In this document: positions 26,917-35,490 of the stretch, in pieces
How the letters are laid out: every line of letters starts with the position of its first letter
Position numbering within the stretch: the first letter of the stretch is position 1
From: Halopseudomonas sabulinigri
GTDB taxonomy: Bacteria > Pseudomonadota > Gammaproteobacteria > Pseudomonadales > Pseudomonadaceae
Direction: 5' to 3'
Assembly (NCBI RefSeq): GCF_900105255.1
Contig: NZ_LT629763.1
Coordinates: 1,488,001-1,552,000, forward strand
Length of the DNA: 64,000 nucleotides
Program-made: the position numbers and the translations under genes
The notes under the pieces: generated by a model
The model's input: the letters and a program-made list of their open reading frames with translations, nothing else
What the model was told of the DNA's origin: nothing
Database searches by the model: none

Positions 26917-28172
26917 TGCGCGCCAATTTGAAACCGGCGGTCATTTCCGCCGTGGTGGTAGTGGTACTCACCGCCTTGCTGATGGGTGTGCGCCTGAACC
27001 AGGACGGCACCAACCTGTCACTGGTCGGCGCTGGCCCAGATGTGTACTGGAAAATCGCCTGCGCGGCGATCTTCATCTTTTTCTACAACCTGTTCCGTGA
27101 TCACTTGGCAGCACTGTGGAAGGCCATGCCCGGCATGCCGAAAACACCCACGCAGCTGGTCGAGGTCAGCAAGAAGCCGGCTCTGCGCCGCCTGTTCTGG
27201 TGCTTTCTGATCGCCCTCGCCATTATCTGGCCGTTTATCTCCAATCGCGGCGGTACCGACCTGGCTACCCTGGTGCTGATCTACGTGATGCTGGGTCTGG
27301 GCCTGAACATCGTGGTGGGCCTCGCGGGTCTGCTCGACCTGGGTTACGTCGGCTTCTACGCCGTAGGCGCCTACGGTTACGCCCTGCTGGCGATGTACTT
27401 TGATGTTGGCTTCTGGACCGGTCTGGTCGCCGCTGGCGCACTTGCCGCGCTGTTCGGCTTTCTGCTGGGCTTTCCGGTATTGCGCCTGCGCGGTGACTAT
27501 TTGGCCATCGTGACCCTGGGCTTTGGCGAGATCATCCGCATTCTGCTCAACAACATGACCTGGCTCACCAACGGCCCGAACGGGATCGGCGGCATTCCCA
27601 AACCCACCTTATTCGGTCTGGAGTTCAGCCGCCGCGCCAGTGAAGGCATGCAAAGTTTCCACGAGTTTGTCGGCATCGACTACAGCTCCGAGCACCGTGT
27701 GATCTTCCTGTACCTGTTGGCCCTGCTGCTGGTGCTGATCACCCTGTTCGTGATCAATCGCCTGCTGCGCATGCCGATCGGCCGCGCCTGGGAAGCGCTG
27801 CGCGAAGACGAGATTGCCTGCCGAGCGCTGGGTATCAACCCAACCACGGTCAAGCTCGGCGCCTTCACCATCGGTGCCAGCTTCGCTGGTTTCGCCGGCT
27901 GCTTCTTTGCCGCGCGCCAGGGCTTTATCAGCCCTGAATCCTTCACCTTTATCGAGTCTGCCATCATCCTCGCCATTGTGGTGCTGGGTGGCATGGGGTC
28001 ACAGATTGGCGTCATCCTGGCCGCTATCATCATGACCATCCTGCCGGAGATGGCCCGCGAGTTTAACGAGTACCGCATGCTGCTGTTTGGTTTGATGATG
28101 GTCCTGATGATGATCTGGCGCCCGCAAGGGTTGCTGCCGATGAACCGTCCGCATCTGGAGTTGCGCACATGA
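26913..28172 (+). CDS. braE: Branched-chain amino acid ABC transporter permease, BraE (LivM)
   Basis: 419 residues. A long N-terminal part with two or three helices precedes the LivM core: [55 protein letters not shown] and [19 protein letters not shown]. This is the second channel subunit. It starts by ATGA overlap with braD and ends by ATGA overlap with braF. Confidence 0.94.
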
Positions 28173-28936
28173 GCCGCCCGTTACTCGAAGTGTCCGGGCT
28201 GACCATGCGCTTTGGCGGCCTGCTGGCCGTCGACGGCGTGGAGCTGAGTGTGCAGCCCGGCCAGATCGTTTCCATGATCGGCCCCAACGGCGCCGGCAAG
28301 ACCACGGTATTCAATTGCCTCACCGGCTTCTACAAGCCGAGTGGCGGCAAGATCGTGTTTGATGGCCAGGAAATCCAGGGCCTACCCGGTTTCCGCGTGG
28401 CGCGGCGCGGCATGATCCGCACCTTCCAGCACGTTCGCCTGTTCAAGGAAATGACCGTGGTGGAGAACCTGCTGGTCGCTCAGCACCAGCACATGAATAC
28501 CAGCATGCTGGCGGGGCTGTTCAAGACCCCGGGTTACCGGCGTAGCGAACGCGAAGCCATGGAGCGCGCGGCCTACTGGCTGGAGCGGGTAGACCTGCAC
28601 CAGTTTGCCAACCGCCCGGCCAATACCCTGGCTTACGGCCAGCAACGCCGCCTGGAGATCGCCCGTTGCATGGTCACGCAACCCAAACTGCTGATGCTGG
28701 ACGAGCCGGCTGCCGGCCTCAACCCACGGGAAACCGATGATCTGAAGGCGCTAATCGCTGAACTGCGCGACCATCACCAGCTCACGGTGCTGCTGATCGA
28801 GCACGACATGAAACTGGTGATGAGCATCTCTGATCAGATTGTGGTGATCAACCAGGGCCGGCCACTGGCTGCCGGTACGCCAGACGAGATCAAGCAGAAT
28901 CCAGACGTCATCAAAGCCTACCTGGGTGAAACCTGA
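28169..28936 (+). CDS. braF: Branched-chain amino acid ABC transporter ATPase, BraF (LivG)
   Basis: 255 residues: Walker [10 protein letters not shown], LivG-specific [17 protein letters not shown], signature [13 protein letters not shown], Walker [14 protein letters not shown] and switch HDMK. It hydrolyses ATP at the cytoplasmic face together with BraG. The ATG overlaps braE. Confidence 0.95.
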   Translation: MSRPLLEVSGLTMRFGGLLAVDGVELSVQPGQIVSMIGPNGAGKTTVFNCLTGFYKPSGGKIVFDGQEIQGLPGFRVARRGMIRTFQHVRLFKEMTVVENLLVAQHQHMNTSMLAGLFKTPGYRRSEREAMERAAYWLERVDLHQFANRPANTLAYGQQRRLEIARCMVTQPKLLMLDEPAAGLNPRETDDLKALIAELRDHHQLTVLLIEHDMKLVMSISDQIVVINQGRPLAAGTPDEIKQNPDVIKAYLGET

Positions 28937-28949
28937 GGGATTGCAAGCC

Positions 28950-29651
28950 ATGCTGTACATGAAGAACGTATCGACCCACTACGGGAAGATTCAGGCGCTG
29001 CACGAGGTGAACCTGGAGGTTCAACGCGGCGAAATCGTTACCCTGATCGGCGCCAACGGCGCCGGCAAGACCACCCTGCTGATGACCCTGTGCGGCGATC
29101 CCCGTGCCACGACCGGCAGTATTCGCTACGAAGGCGACGAGCTGACCGGCCTCACCACCGCTGAAATCATGCGCAAGGATATCGCCATCGTGCCGGAAGG
29201 CCGCCGGGTATTCTCGCGTCTGACCGTGGAAGAGAATCTGAGCATGGGCGGTTTTTTTACCGCCAAGGAGCAGCTGCAGGAACAACTGGACACCACGCTG
29301 ACGCTGTTTCCGCGCCTCAAGGAACGCTACCAGCAACGTGCCGGTACCATGTCCGGGGGCGAACAACAGATGCTGGCGATTGGTCGTGCATTGATGAGCA
29401 AGCCCCGCCTGCTGCTGCTGGACGAGCCCTCGCTGGGTCTGGCGCCCATCATCATCCAGCAGATCTTCGATATCATCGAGCAACTGCGCCAACAGGGTGT
29501 CACCATCTTTCTGGTCGAGCAGAACGCCAACCAGGCGCTCAAACTGGCCGATCGTGGTTACGTGATGGAGCACGGCCACATCGTCATGCAGGACAGCGGC
29601 GACGCGCTACTGGCCAATCCTGACGTTCGCAAGGCTTATCTCGGCGGTTAA
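28950..29651 (+). CDS. braG: Branched-chain amino acid ABC transporter ATPase, BraG (LivF)
   Basis: 233 residues: YGKIQALHEVNLEV, Walker A GANGAGKTT, IVPEGRRVFSRLTVEENL (LivF-specific), signature MSGGEQQMLAIGRALM and Walker B LLLLDEPSLGLAP. The ATG at 28950 is preceded by GAGGGA at a 9-base spacing; an upstream in-frame GTG overlapping braF is less likely. It is the last gene of the operon. Confidence 0.95.
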   Translation: MLYMKNVSTHYGKIQALHEVNLEVQRGEIVTLIGANGAGKTTLLMTLCGDPRATTGSIRYEGDELTGLTTAEIMRKDIAIVPEGRRVFSRLTVEENLSMGGFFTAKEQLQEQLDTTLTLFPRLKERYQQRAGTMSGGEQQMLAIGRALMSKPRLLLLDEPSLGLAPIIIQQIFDIIEQLRQQGVTIFLVEQNANQALKLADRGYVMEHGHIVMQDSGDALLANPDVRKAYLGG

Positions 29652-29661
29652 CCTGCCTGCT

Positions 29662-29687
29662 GTCAGGGCGTCGTCTGACGCCCCTGA
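29662..29687. terminator. Hairpin between convergent braG and lipoprotein genes
   Basis: CAGGGCGTC and GACGCCCCTG pair around GTCT with one bulge, directly after braG and overlapping the stop of the opposing lipoprotein gene. T-runs are absent, so it is a candidate shared terminator rather than a certain one. Confidence 0.6.
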
Positions 29688-30310
29688 TAGCCACAACCAC
29701 TCTGGCGCTCGCCATTGACCAACAGTACCGAGTGCATGTGGAAGTAATCCCCCGTCACCACATCCTGACAATCCTGGGGATACAGCCACAGCTCCAGATC
29801 GCCGCTCAGACTACGCGCATTCAACGAGCCATCCGGCAACTGCTCGGTTACCACTGGCACCGGCGCATGCGCCCGGTCGGCATCACTGCGCGTCAAACCA
29901 TTGGCAGCCAGTACCGCGCGCCAGGCGGGTTGATACTGTAACGCGACCCACTGCGCGCCATCGGCGCTGCTGTCGGCACAACCCCTACCCTGCGATTGCA
30001 TACGCAGAACCTTGACTGGCTGCACCCGCCCGGCAGAGTCGGTTCGACCCAGCAGATCCACGAATATCGCCGTCTGGCCCGGTTGGGCTGCCTGCGCAAA
30101 AATGGTTTCAAGCTGGGCATTTTCGATCACCGGTTGCGCCCCGTCCGAGCCGCACTGACGCAACGTAAAGCCCGCAGCGTTATGCTCCAGCAGACCACTT
30201 ATGCGCTGCTCCGGACCACTCCAGCTGTTGCGCAACAGGCTACAGCCGGAGACCAGCAACACCATTGCAATCAGCATGATGCGCGTGCTTTTTAGTGTAA
30301 AAGGTCTCAA
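29663..30310 (-). CDS. Putative lipoprotein, probable TTG start
   Basis: 215 residues if translation begins at TTG 30310, which has GGAG 8 bases upstream and supplies the positively charged signal n-region; the first ATG (30277) would leave almost no n-region. The lipobox is LVSGC, giving lipidation at about residue 23. The mature domain has two halves with paired Cys (LRQCGSDG, GRGCADSS, PQDCQDVV, QSGCGYQG) and a C-terminal SVLLVNGERQSGCGYQG segment resembling small envelope lipoproteins of the COG3650 type. Function is unknown. Confidence 0.75.
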   Translation of the reverse strand: MRPFTLKSTRIMLIAMVLLVSGCSLLRNSWSGPEQRISGLLEHNAAGFTLRQCGSDGAQPVIENAQLETIFAQAAQPGQTAIFVDLLGRTDSAGRVQPVKVLRMQSQGRGCADSSADGAQWVALQYQPAWRAVLAANGLTRSDADRAHAPVPVVTEQLPDGSLNARSLSGDLELWLYPQDCQDVVTGDYFHMHSVLLVNGERQSGCGYQGRQTTP

Positions 30311-30484
30311 TCTGTGAACTCCATTGCGTAAAAATTGAATATGCCGCCAAAATCATGACGTACGGCAGATCACAAATGCAATTGGCAATGGTACTCTGTG
30401 CCACATTCGCCCGCATGCGATTCATTTTGGCGGGTTTGGTTCCCGAATATCGTTTTGTTGGATAACACTGTTGGAAGCACAATA

Positions 30485-31042
30485 ATGAAGAAGATTTCTG
30501 CCGTCGTACTCAGCACTCTCGCACTGACCATTACCGCTTGCTCAACCAACAAACCCGCACCACCGCCGCCAACGCCGGAAGCCACACCCTGGGCCCAGGC
30601 GCATATGGCGGAGCTGACTGCTATAGCGCTCGAAGAGCACTATGAAATTCAGAACAACGGTGAGCAGATCCGCCTGATTATCCCGGTGAAAAACAACTTC
30701 CATCCCAAACGCACGTTACTGTTGCCCTCCGGCCTGGTGCCCTTGTCACGTATCGCCAAAGTGCTACGCACCGCGACCGATAGCAACATCTCGGTGGTTG
30801 GCTTCAGCGACGACGTAGGGGCTGACGACACCAACCAGCAACTCAGCCTGGAGCGCGCCGAAGCGGTCGCCAGCGTTCTGCAACTGGGTGGTGTCCGCCG
30901 CCACAACATGCAACTCAAGAGCCTGGGTGAAGATCAGCCACGTGCCGACAACAGCACCCCGGAAGGCCGTGACCTGAACCGTCGGGTAGAGATCGAAATT
31001 ACCCCGCGCGGCGCGGTCTCCAGTCTGGCACTGGCCCCCTGA
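30485..31042 (+). CDS. OmpA-family lipoprotein
   Basis: 185 residues. Signal with lipobox ITAC (Cys near residue 19), then a Pro-rich linker (KPAPPPPTPEATP) and an OmpA-like peptidoglycan-binding domain: LSRIAKVLRTATDSNISVVGFSDDVG, QQLSLERAEAVASVL and GRDLNRRVEIEI. Such proteins tether the outer membrane to peptidoglycan. It is transcribed alone and divergent from the preceding lipoprotein. Confidence 0.88.
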   Translation: MKKISAVVLSTLALTITACSTNKPAPPPPTPEATPWAQAHMAELTAIALEEHYEIQNNGEQIRLIIPVKNNFHPKRTLLLPSGLVPLSRIAKVLRTATDSNISVVGFSDDVGADDTNQQLSLERAEAVASVLQLGGVRRHNMQLKSLGEDQPRADNSTPEGRDLNRRVEIEITPRGAVSSLALAP

Positions 31043-31049
31043 GCCAACT

Positions 31050-31078
31050 CCTTGGCATCGGCCAGCCCGGTGCCAAGG
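31050..31078 (+). terminator. Hairpin after the OmpA-like gene
   Basis: CCTTGGCA pairs perfectly with TGCCAAGG around a 13-base loop, 8 bases after the stop codon. There is no T-run, so intrinsic termination is only probable. Confidence 0.5.
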
Positions 31079-31195
31079 TCCTGCCCTCCCGCTCGCACTT
31101 GCAGCAGGCACTCGCCTACCATGGCTGCTAGAATATCGACTGATTCCGCCACCTCTGGGCGGTAACCTTTTCAGCTAACCCATAAGCGACTTCCC

Positions 31196-32536
31196 ATGGA
31201 CTCTACGCCCCAGGCGCCAAGGGCATCAGCCCTGTTACCACTGCTGCTGTTTCTGCTGATTTTCCTCGGCAGCGGCATTTACTACACACTGCAAGGCACC
31301 GACTTCGCGTTTTATCAGCTCAAGGCACCGGTAGCGATACTACCCGCCATCATTCTGGCTATGCTGCTGACCCAACGCAGCTACCGCGAGAGCCTGATGA
31401 CCTTTATCGACGGTATCGGCGACCGCAACATCATCACCATGGCGCTGGTGTTCCTGCTGGCCGGTGCCTTCTCCAGCGTGGCCAAGGCTATCGGTGGCGT
31501 CGACGCCACCGTGAACCTGGGGCTCAGCGTACTGCCAGCCAATATGGTGCTGCCGGGGCTGTTTGTTATCGCCGTGTTCATTTCTACCGCCATGGGCACC
31601 TCCATGGGCACCATTGGCGCATTGATACCCATTGCGCTGGGCTTTGCCGAGGCGACCGGGCTGTCGATTCCGCTGGCCGCCGGTGCCGTCATTGGCGGCG
31701 CCATGGCCGGCGACAACCTGTCGATCATCTCCGACACTACCATTGCCGCCACCCGCACCCAGGGCGTGGGCATGCGTGACAAGTTCCGACTCAACCTGAT
31801 GATTGCCCTGCCCGCCATGTTGCTGACGCTAGTTGTGCTGTTCATTCTTGGCGGCAGTACCACAGCGGCGCCAGCGGCCGAGTACAATGCATGGCTGGTG
31901 TTGCCCTACGTCGCGGTGCTGATACTGGCTCTGAGTGGACTGGACGTGATGATAGTACTGATGGCCGGCATCCTGCTGTCCGGCATTACCGGCCTGCTGG
32001 TGAAGCCGGATTACGCGTTGGCTACCTACGGCAATGATATTTACCAGGGCTTCGCCGGCATGCTGGAAATCATGGTGCTGTCGATGCTGATCGGTGGGCT
32101 CTCGGCCATCATGAAACAGGAAGGCGGGCTGGACTGGCTGCGCCTGCGAATCCAGAGCCTCACCTCACGCAGCGCCGCGCCAGGCCGCCGCAGCGGTGAA
32201 ACCGGGATCGCCGGCCTGGTCAGCCTGACCAACCTGTTTGTCGCCAACAACACCGTCGCCATCATCATCAGCGGCAGCGTCGCCAAGGACCTGGCTGATC
32301 ACTACTCCGTCGATCCACGCCGCAGCGCCAGCCTGCTCGATATCTTTTCCTGTGTGGTGCAGGGGTTGATTCCGTACGGCGCGCAAATCCTGCTAGCCGG
32401 CTCTTTAGCGGCGCTATCGCCGCTGGCACTCATCAGCCAGGTACATTACTGCTGGCTGCTCGCGCTGATGGCGGTATTGGCTATCGTATTCGGCTTCCCG
32501 CGGGTCAAGCAGCCCCCCGCCGAGCACGCCGCCTGA
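31196..32536 (+). CDS. NhaC-family Na+/H+ antiporter
   Basis: 446 residues with about 11-12 membrane helices. AMGTSMGTIGALIPIALGFAEATG, GGAMAGDNLSIISDTTIAATRTQG and SLTNLFVANNTVAIIISGSVAKDLADHY are characteristic of the NhaC group; the Asp-rich GDNLSIISDTT segment is a likely ion site. It probably exchanges Na+ (or an organic-acid/Na+ pair) for protons in the inner membrane. It is convergent with the Mrp operon 9 bases away. The start at 31196 has a poor ribosome-binding site. Confidence 0.88.
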   Translation: MDSTPQAPRASALLPLLLFLLIFLGSGIYYTLQGTDFAFYQLKAPVAILPAIILAMLLTQRSYRESLMTFIDGIGDRNIITMALVFLLAGAFSSVAKAIGGVDATVNLGLSVLPANMVLPGLFVIAVFISTAMGTSMGTIGALIPIALGFAEATGLSIPLAAGAVIGGAMAGDNLSIISDTTIAATRTQGVGMRDKFRLNLMIALPAMLLTLVVLFILGGSTTAAPAAEYNAWLVLPYVAVLILALSGLDVMIVLMAGILLSGITGLLVKPDYALATYGNDIYQGFAGMLEIMVLSMLIGGLSAIMKQEGGLDWLRLRIQSLTSRSAAPGRRSGETGIAGLVSLTNLFVANNTVAIIISGSVAKDLADHYSVDPRRSASLLDIFSCVVQGLIPYGAQILLAGSLAALSPLALISQVHYCWLLALMAVLAIVFGFPRVKQPPAEHAA

Positions 32537-32545
32537 GCCAGCGCG

Positions 32546-32884
32546 CTACTGCTCCCAGGGCTCGCCTCGGGTCCTAGGTTCGCGCCGCAGTTTCTCATGC
32601 ATGGCCGCCTTGGCCAGCATCTGCGCACTGACTGGCGCTGTCAGAAACAGGAAAAAGGTAATCAGCAACTCATGCAGGCTGGGCTCACCGGCCTGCAGCG
32701 AGAAATACAGCATCGAGCCCAGCACCATGGAACCCACGCCAAGCGTAGTCGCCTTGGTCGGGCCGTGCAGGCGCATGAAAAAGTCTGGCAGCTTGACCAG
32801 CCCGATGGAGCCGATCAGCGCGAACAGGCTACCGGTCAGCAGCAGTGCGGCGATCAACCATTCGATCCAGCTTGGTTCGTTCAT
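32546..32884 (-). CDS. mrpG: Mrp Na+/H+ antiporter subunit G
   Basis: 112 residues, three membrane helices, with LIGSIGLVKLPDFFMRLHGPTKATTLGVG, the MrpG/PhaG-domain signature (unrelated to PhaG of polyhydroxyalkanoate synthesis). It is the last gene of the six-gene operon and lies 11 bases after mrpF. All Mrp subunits are required for the antiporter complex. Confidence 0.93.
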   Translation of the reverse strand: MNEPSWIEWLIAALLLTGSLFALIGSIGLVKLPDFFMRLHGPTKATTLGVGSMVLGSMLYFSLQAGEPSLHELLITFFLFLTAPVSAQMLAKAAMHEKLRREPRTRGEPWEQ

Positions 32885-32895
32885 CCCTACCTCTC

Positions 32896-33165
32896 CTATT
32901 CGATGATGTTGCCGCGCATCAGGTGCTTGGCAATGGCCACGGTGCTGACAAAGCCCATTACCGCAATCAGCAGTGCGGCCTCAAAAAACAGGTTTGAATC
33001 CAGATACAGGCCGAACAGCATGATCACCGCGATGCCGTTGATATACAGGGTATCCATGGCCAGAATGCGGTCAGGTAAATCAGGCCCCTTGATCAGACGC
33101 ACAAAGGTCAGAATCAACGCAACGCTCATTACACCCAAGCAAAACAGAATCACGGCCTGGAGCAT
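32896..33165 (-). CDS. mrpF: Mrp Na+/H+ antiporter subunit F
   Basis: 89 residues, three helices; RLIKGPDLPDRILAMDTLYING is the MrpF hallmark with conserved Asp residues. It overlaps mrpE by 16 bases, a long overlap that supports tight translational coupling. Confidence 0.93.
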   Translation of the reverse strand: MLQAVILFCLGVMSVALILTFVRLIKGPDLPDRILAMDTLYINGIAVIMLFGLYLDSNLFFEAALLIAVMGFVSTVAIAKHLMRGNIIE

Positions 33166-33656
33166 TCGAATACCTCCTTGATCGGCTGCTCATAGCGGCG
33201 CCGGATATGCTCGATCAGCTGCTGCTCATCCTTTACGTCCAGCCCATGGATCAGCAGGGTCTTGCGGTCGGCGCTGATATCCGCCGAAACGGTGCCGGGC
33301 GTCAGCGAGATGGTACTGGCCAGCACACTGATGGAAAACTCGTGTTCCAGGCTGATGGGGTATTCCACAAAAGCCGGGCGCAGTTCGCGGCGCGGGCCGA
33401 GAATCAGCTTGGCGACCTGCAGATTGGCCAACAGGATATCCACCAGCACCCGCCAGACGAACAGCAGCAAACGGTCAACCCGGCAGCTCAGCGGCGGATT
33501 GGGCCAGAACACATTGGTCAGCCAGGGGATCAGGCAAGCCAGCACCGCGCCCATGATCAGGCTACCCGCCGACACGCTGTTCATCAGCAACTGCCAACCT
33601 ATCAGCATCGACAGGCTCAGCCAGGGGTGCGGCAGCACGCGCTTGAGCAGGCTCAT
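33150..33656 (-). CDS. mrpE: Mrp Na+/H+ antiporter subunit E
   Basis: 168 residues: PHPWLSLSMLIGWQLL at the start, two to three helices, then a cytoplasmic domain with ISVLASTISLTPGTVSADISADRKTLLIHGLDV, typical for MrpE. Its start overlaps the mrpD stop (ATGA). Confidence 0.93.
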   Translation of the reverse strand: MSLLKRVLPHPWLSLSMLIGWQLLMNSVSAGSLIMGAVLACLIPWLTNVFWPNPPLSCRVDRLLLFVWRVLVDILLANLQVAKLILGPRRELRPAFVEYPISLEHEFSISVLASTISLTPGTVSADISADRKTLLIHGLDVKDEQQLIEHIRRRYEQPIKEVFECSRP

Positions 33657-35164
33657 GGAATCACCTCGGAGTGTGCGGGCAGCACAGCGTCAATATAACT
33701 CTGGGGCTGCAGCAGCTGATCTGCCGTGGCGGCCAGATAGGTCAGCACCGGCTCGGCGAACACCACCAGCAATGGGCTGGCCAGCAGCAGCAACAGCAAG
33801 GCGGTCATGCGCAACCCATCAACCGGCTCGCCCGAGGCTGCCACATCGGTCTGCCGCCAGAACAGGGTGGTACCTGCGCGGCTCAGCGCAACAAGACTCA
33901 GCAGCCCGCTGCCAAGCACCACCGGATACAACCAGGCGGCCAACTCACCGGTGCCAGCCGCGCTCAACAGCAGCAGCTTGCCGATGAAACCGGACAGCGG
34001 CGGCATACCGACAATTGACATCGCGGCGAGAAAAAACACGCCGCCCAGCAGCATAGGGCGAGGCAGGCTCGGGCCGGCGACCAGCCGCGCAGCGAAACGC
34101 GGCCCGCGTACCCGCTGCACCACGCCGGCAAATAGAAAAAGTGCACCGGTAATCCAGGTCGAGTGCATCAGGTAGAACAGGGTCGCACGCAACGCCTCCG
34201 GCGTGCCCATGGCCAGCCCCGCCAGCATGGTACCCACCGACACCACCACCAGGTACGCAATCAGCCCGGTCAGAGTCGCCGCCGCCAGTGCACCCACCGC
34301 GCCCAGTACCAGGGTTACTAATGCCAACGGCCACAACCAGCCGTTGACCAGTTGCGCCAGGGTATCCGCCTGCTCGCCAAACATCAGGGTATAGACGCGC
34401 AATATCGAATACAGGCCCACCTTGGTCATGATCGCGAACAGCGCCGCCACGGGCGCGCTGGACGCTGCGTAGGCGCGCGGTAGCCAGAAATACAGCGGAA
34501 ACACCGCCGTCTTGAGGCCAAAGACGACCAGCAACAGCATACCGGCAGCGCCCACCAACGGCTGCTCGGTGCGGGGCAGCTCGCTGATGCGCACTGCCAG
34601 GTCGGCCATATTCAAGGTGCCCAGCACGCCGTACAGCGTGCCCACAGCAATCAGGAACAGCGCCGAGCCGGTCAGATTCAGCAGCACATAATGCAGGCCC
34701 GCACGGACACGTGCCGAGCCAACGCCATGCAACAGTAGCGCGTAGGATGCGATCAGCAGAATTTCAAAAAACACGAACAGGTTGAACAGGTCGCCGGTCA
34801 AAAAGGCACCGGTAATACCCATCAACTGAAACTGAAACAACGGGTGAAAGTTGCGCCCTGCAGCATCATCGCCGCGCACCGCATACAGCAGCGCGGCGCA
34901 GGCGAGCACGGCAGTAATCACCAGCATCAGCGCTGCCAGACGATCCACCACCAGAACTATGCCAAACGGTGGAGCCCAGTTACCCAGGGTGTACACCAGG
35001 GTTCCTTGGCTGGCCTGCAGCAACAACATGATCGCCAACGGCAGCTGGGCAAAGGTCGCGAGCAAACTGATGCCGCGCTTGAAATCCATACTGCCGCGCA
35101 TGAGCAGCAGCGCGGCCCCGACGACCATCGATAGAAAGATGGGCAGAATCGGCAAGTGGCTCAT
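33653..35164 (-). CDS. mrpD: Mrp Na+/H+ antiporter subunit D (NuoN/NuoL-like)
   Basis: 503 residues with about 14 helices and the proton-translocation core shared with complex I subunits: FQLMGITGAFLTGDLFNLFVFFEILLIASYALL, VFPLYFWLPRAYAASSAPVAALFAIMTKVGLY (a conserved Lys helix) and PPLSGFIGKLLLL. The ATG shares bases with the mrpC stop (TGATG). Confidence 0.95.
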   Translation of the reverse strand: MSHLPILPIFLSMVVGAALLLMRGSMDFKRGISLLATFAQLPLAIMLLLQASQGTLVYTLGNWAPPFGIVLVVDRLAALMLVITAVLACAALLYAVRGDDAAGRNFHPLFQFQLMGITGAFLTGDLFNLFVFFEILLIASYALLLHGVGSARVRAGLHYVLLNLTGSALFLIAVGTLYGVLGTLNMADLAVRISELPRTEQPLVGAAGMLLLVVFGLKTAVFPLYFWLPRAYAASSAPVAALFAIMTKVGLYSILRVYTLMFGEQADTLAQLVNGWLWPLALVTLVLGAVGALAAATLTGLIAYLVVVSVGTMLAGLAMGTPEALRATLFYLMHSTWITGALFLFAGVVQRVRGPRFAARLVAGPSLPRPMLLGGVFFLAAMSIVGMPPLSGFIGKLLLLSAAGTGELAAWLYPVVLGSGLLSLVALSRAGTTLFWRQTDVAASGEPVDGLRMTALLLLLLASPLLVVFAEPVLTYLAATADQLLQPQSYIDAVLPAHSEVIP

Positions 35165-35490
35165 CAACGATCCCCCTTGCCATCAACATGGTCACTATCC
35201 AGCTCACCCTGTGCACGCAAGGCCAGCACCAGAGCAAACGCGGTCATGGCAAAGCCGATCACAATGGCGGTCAGCACCAACGCCTGTGGCAAGGGGTCTG
35301 CATAATCCGTGCGGTCGCTCAGCACCGCCGGCACCGCCTCACCAATGCGCCCCATGGCGAACAGAAACAGGTTGACCGCATAGCTGAGCAAGGTCAGGCC
35401 GATGACCACCGGGAAAGTGCGGGCGCGCAACATGAGAAACACCCCGCAACTGGTCAACAGGCCGATAAGCAGCGCATACATCAGCTCCAT
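35164..35490 (-). CDS. mrpC: Mrp Na+/H+ antiporter subunit C (NuoK-like)
   Basis: 108 residues, three helices, NuoK-like: SCGVFLMLRARTFPVVIGLTLLSYAVNLFLFAMG, then YADPLPQALVLTAIVIGFAMTAF, the conserved MrpC motif. It begins one base into the mrpA stop region and ends at mrpD. Confidence 0.95.
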   Translation of the reverse strand: MELMYALLIGLLTSCGVFLMLRARTFPVVIGLTLLSYAVNLFLFAMGRIGEAVPAVLSDRTDYADPLPQALVLTAIVIGFAMTAFALVLALRAQGELDSDHVDGKGDR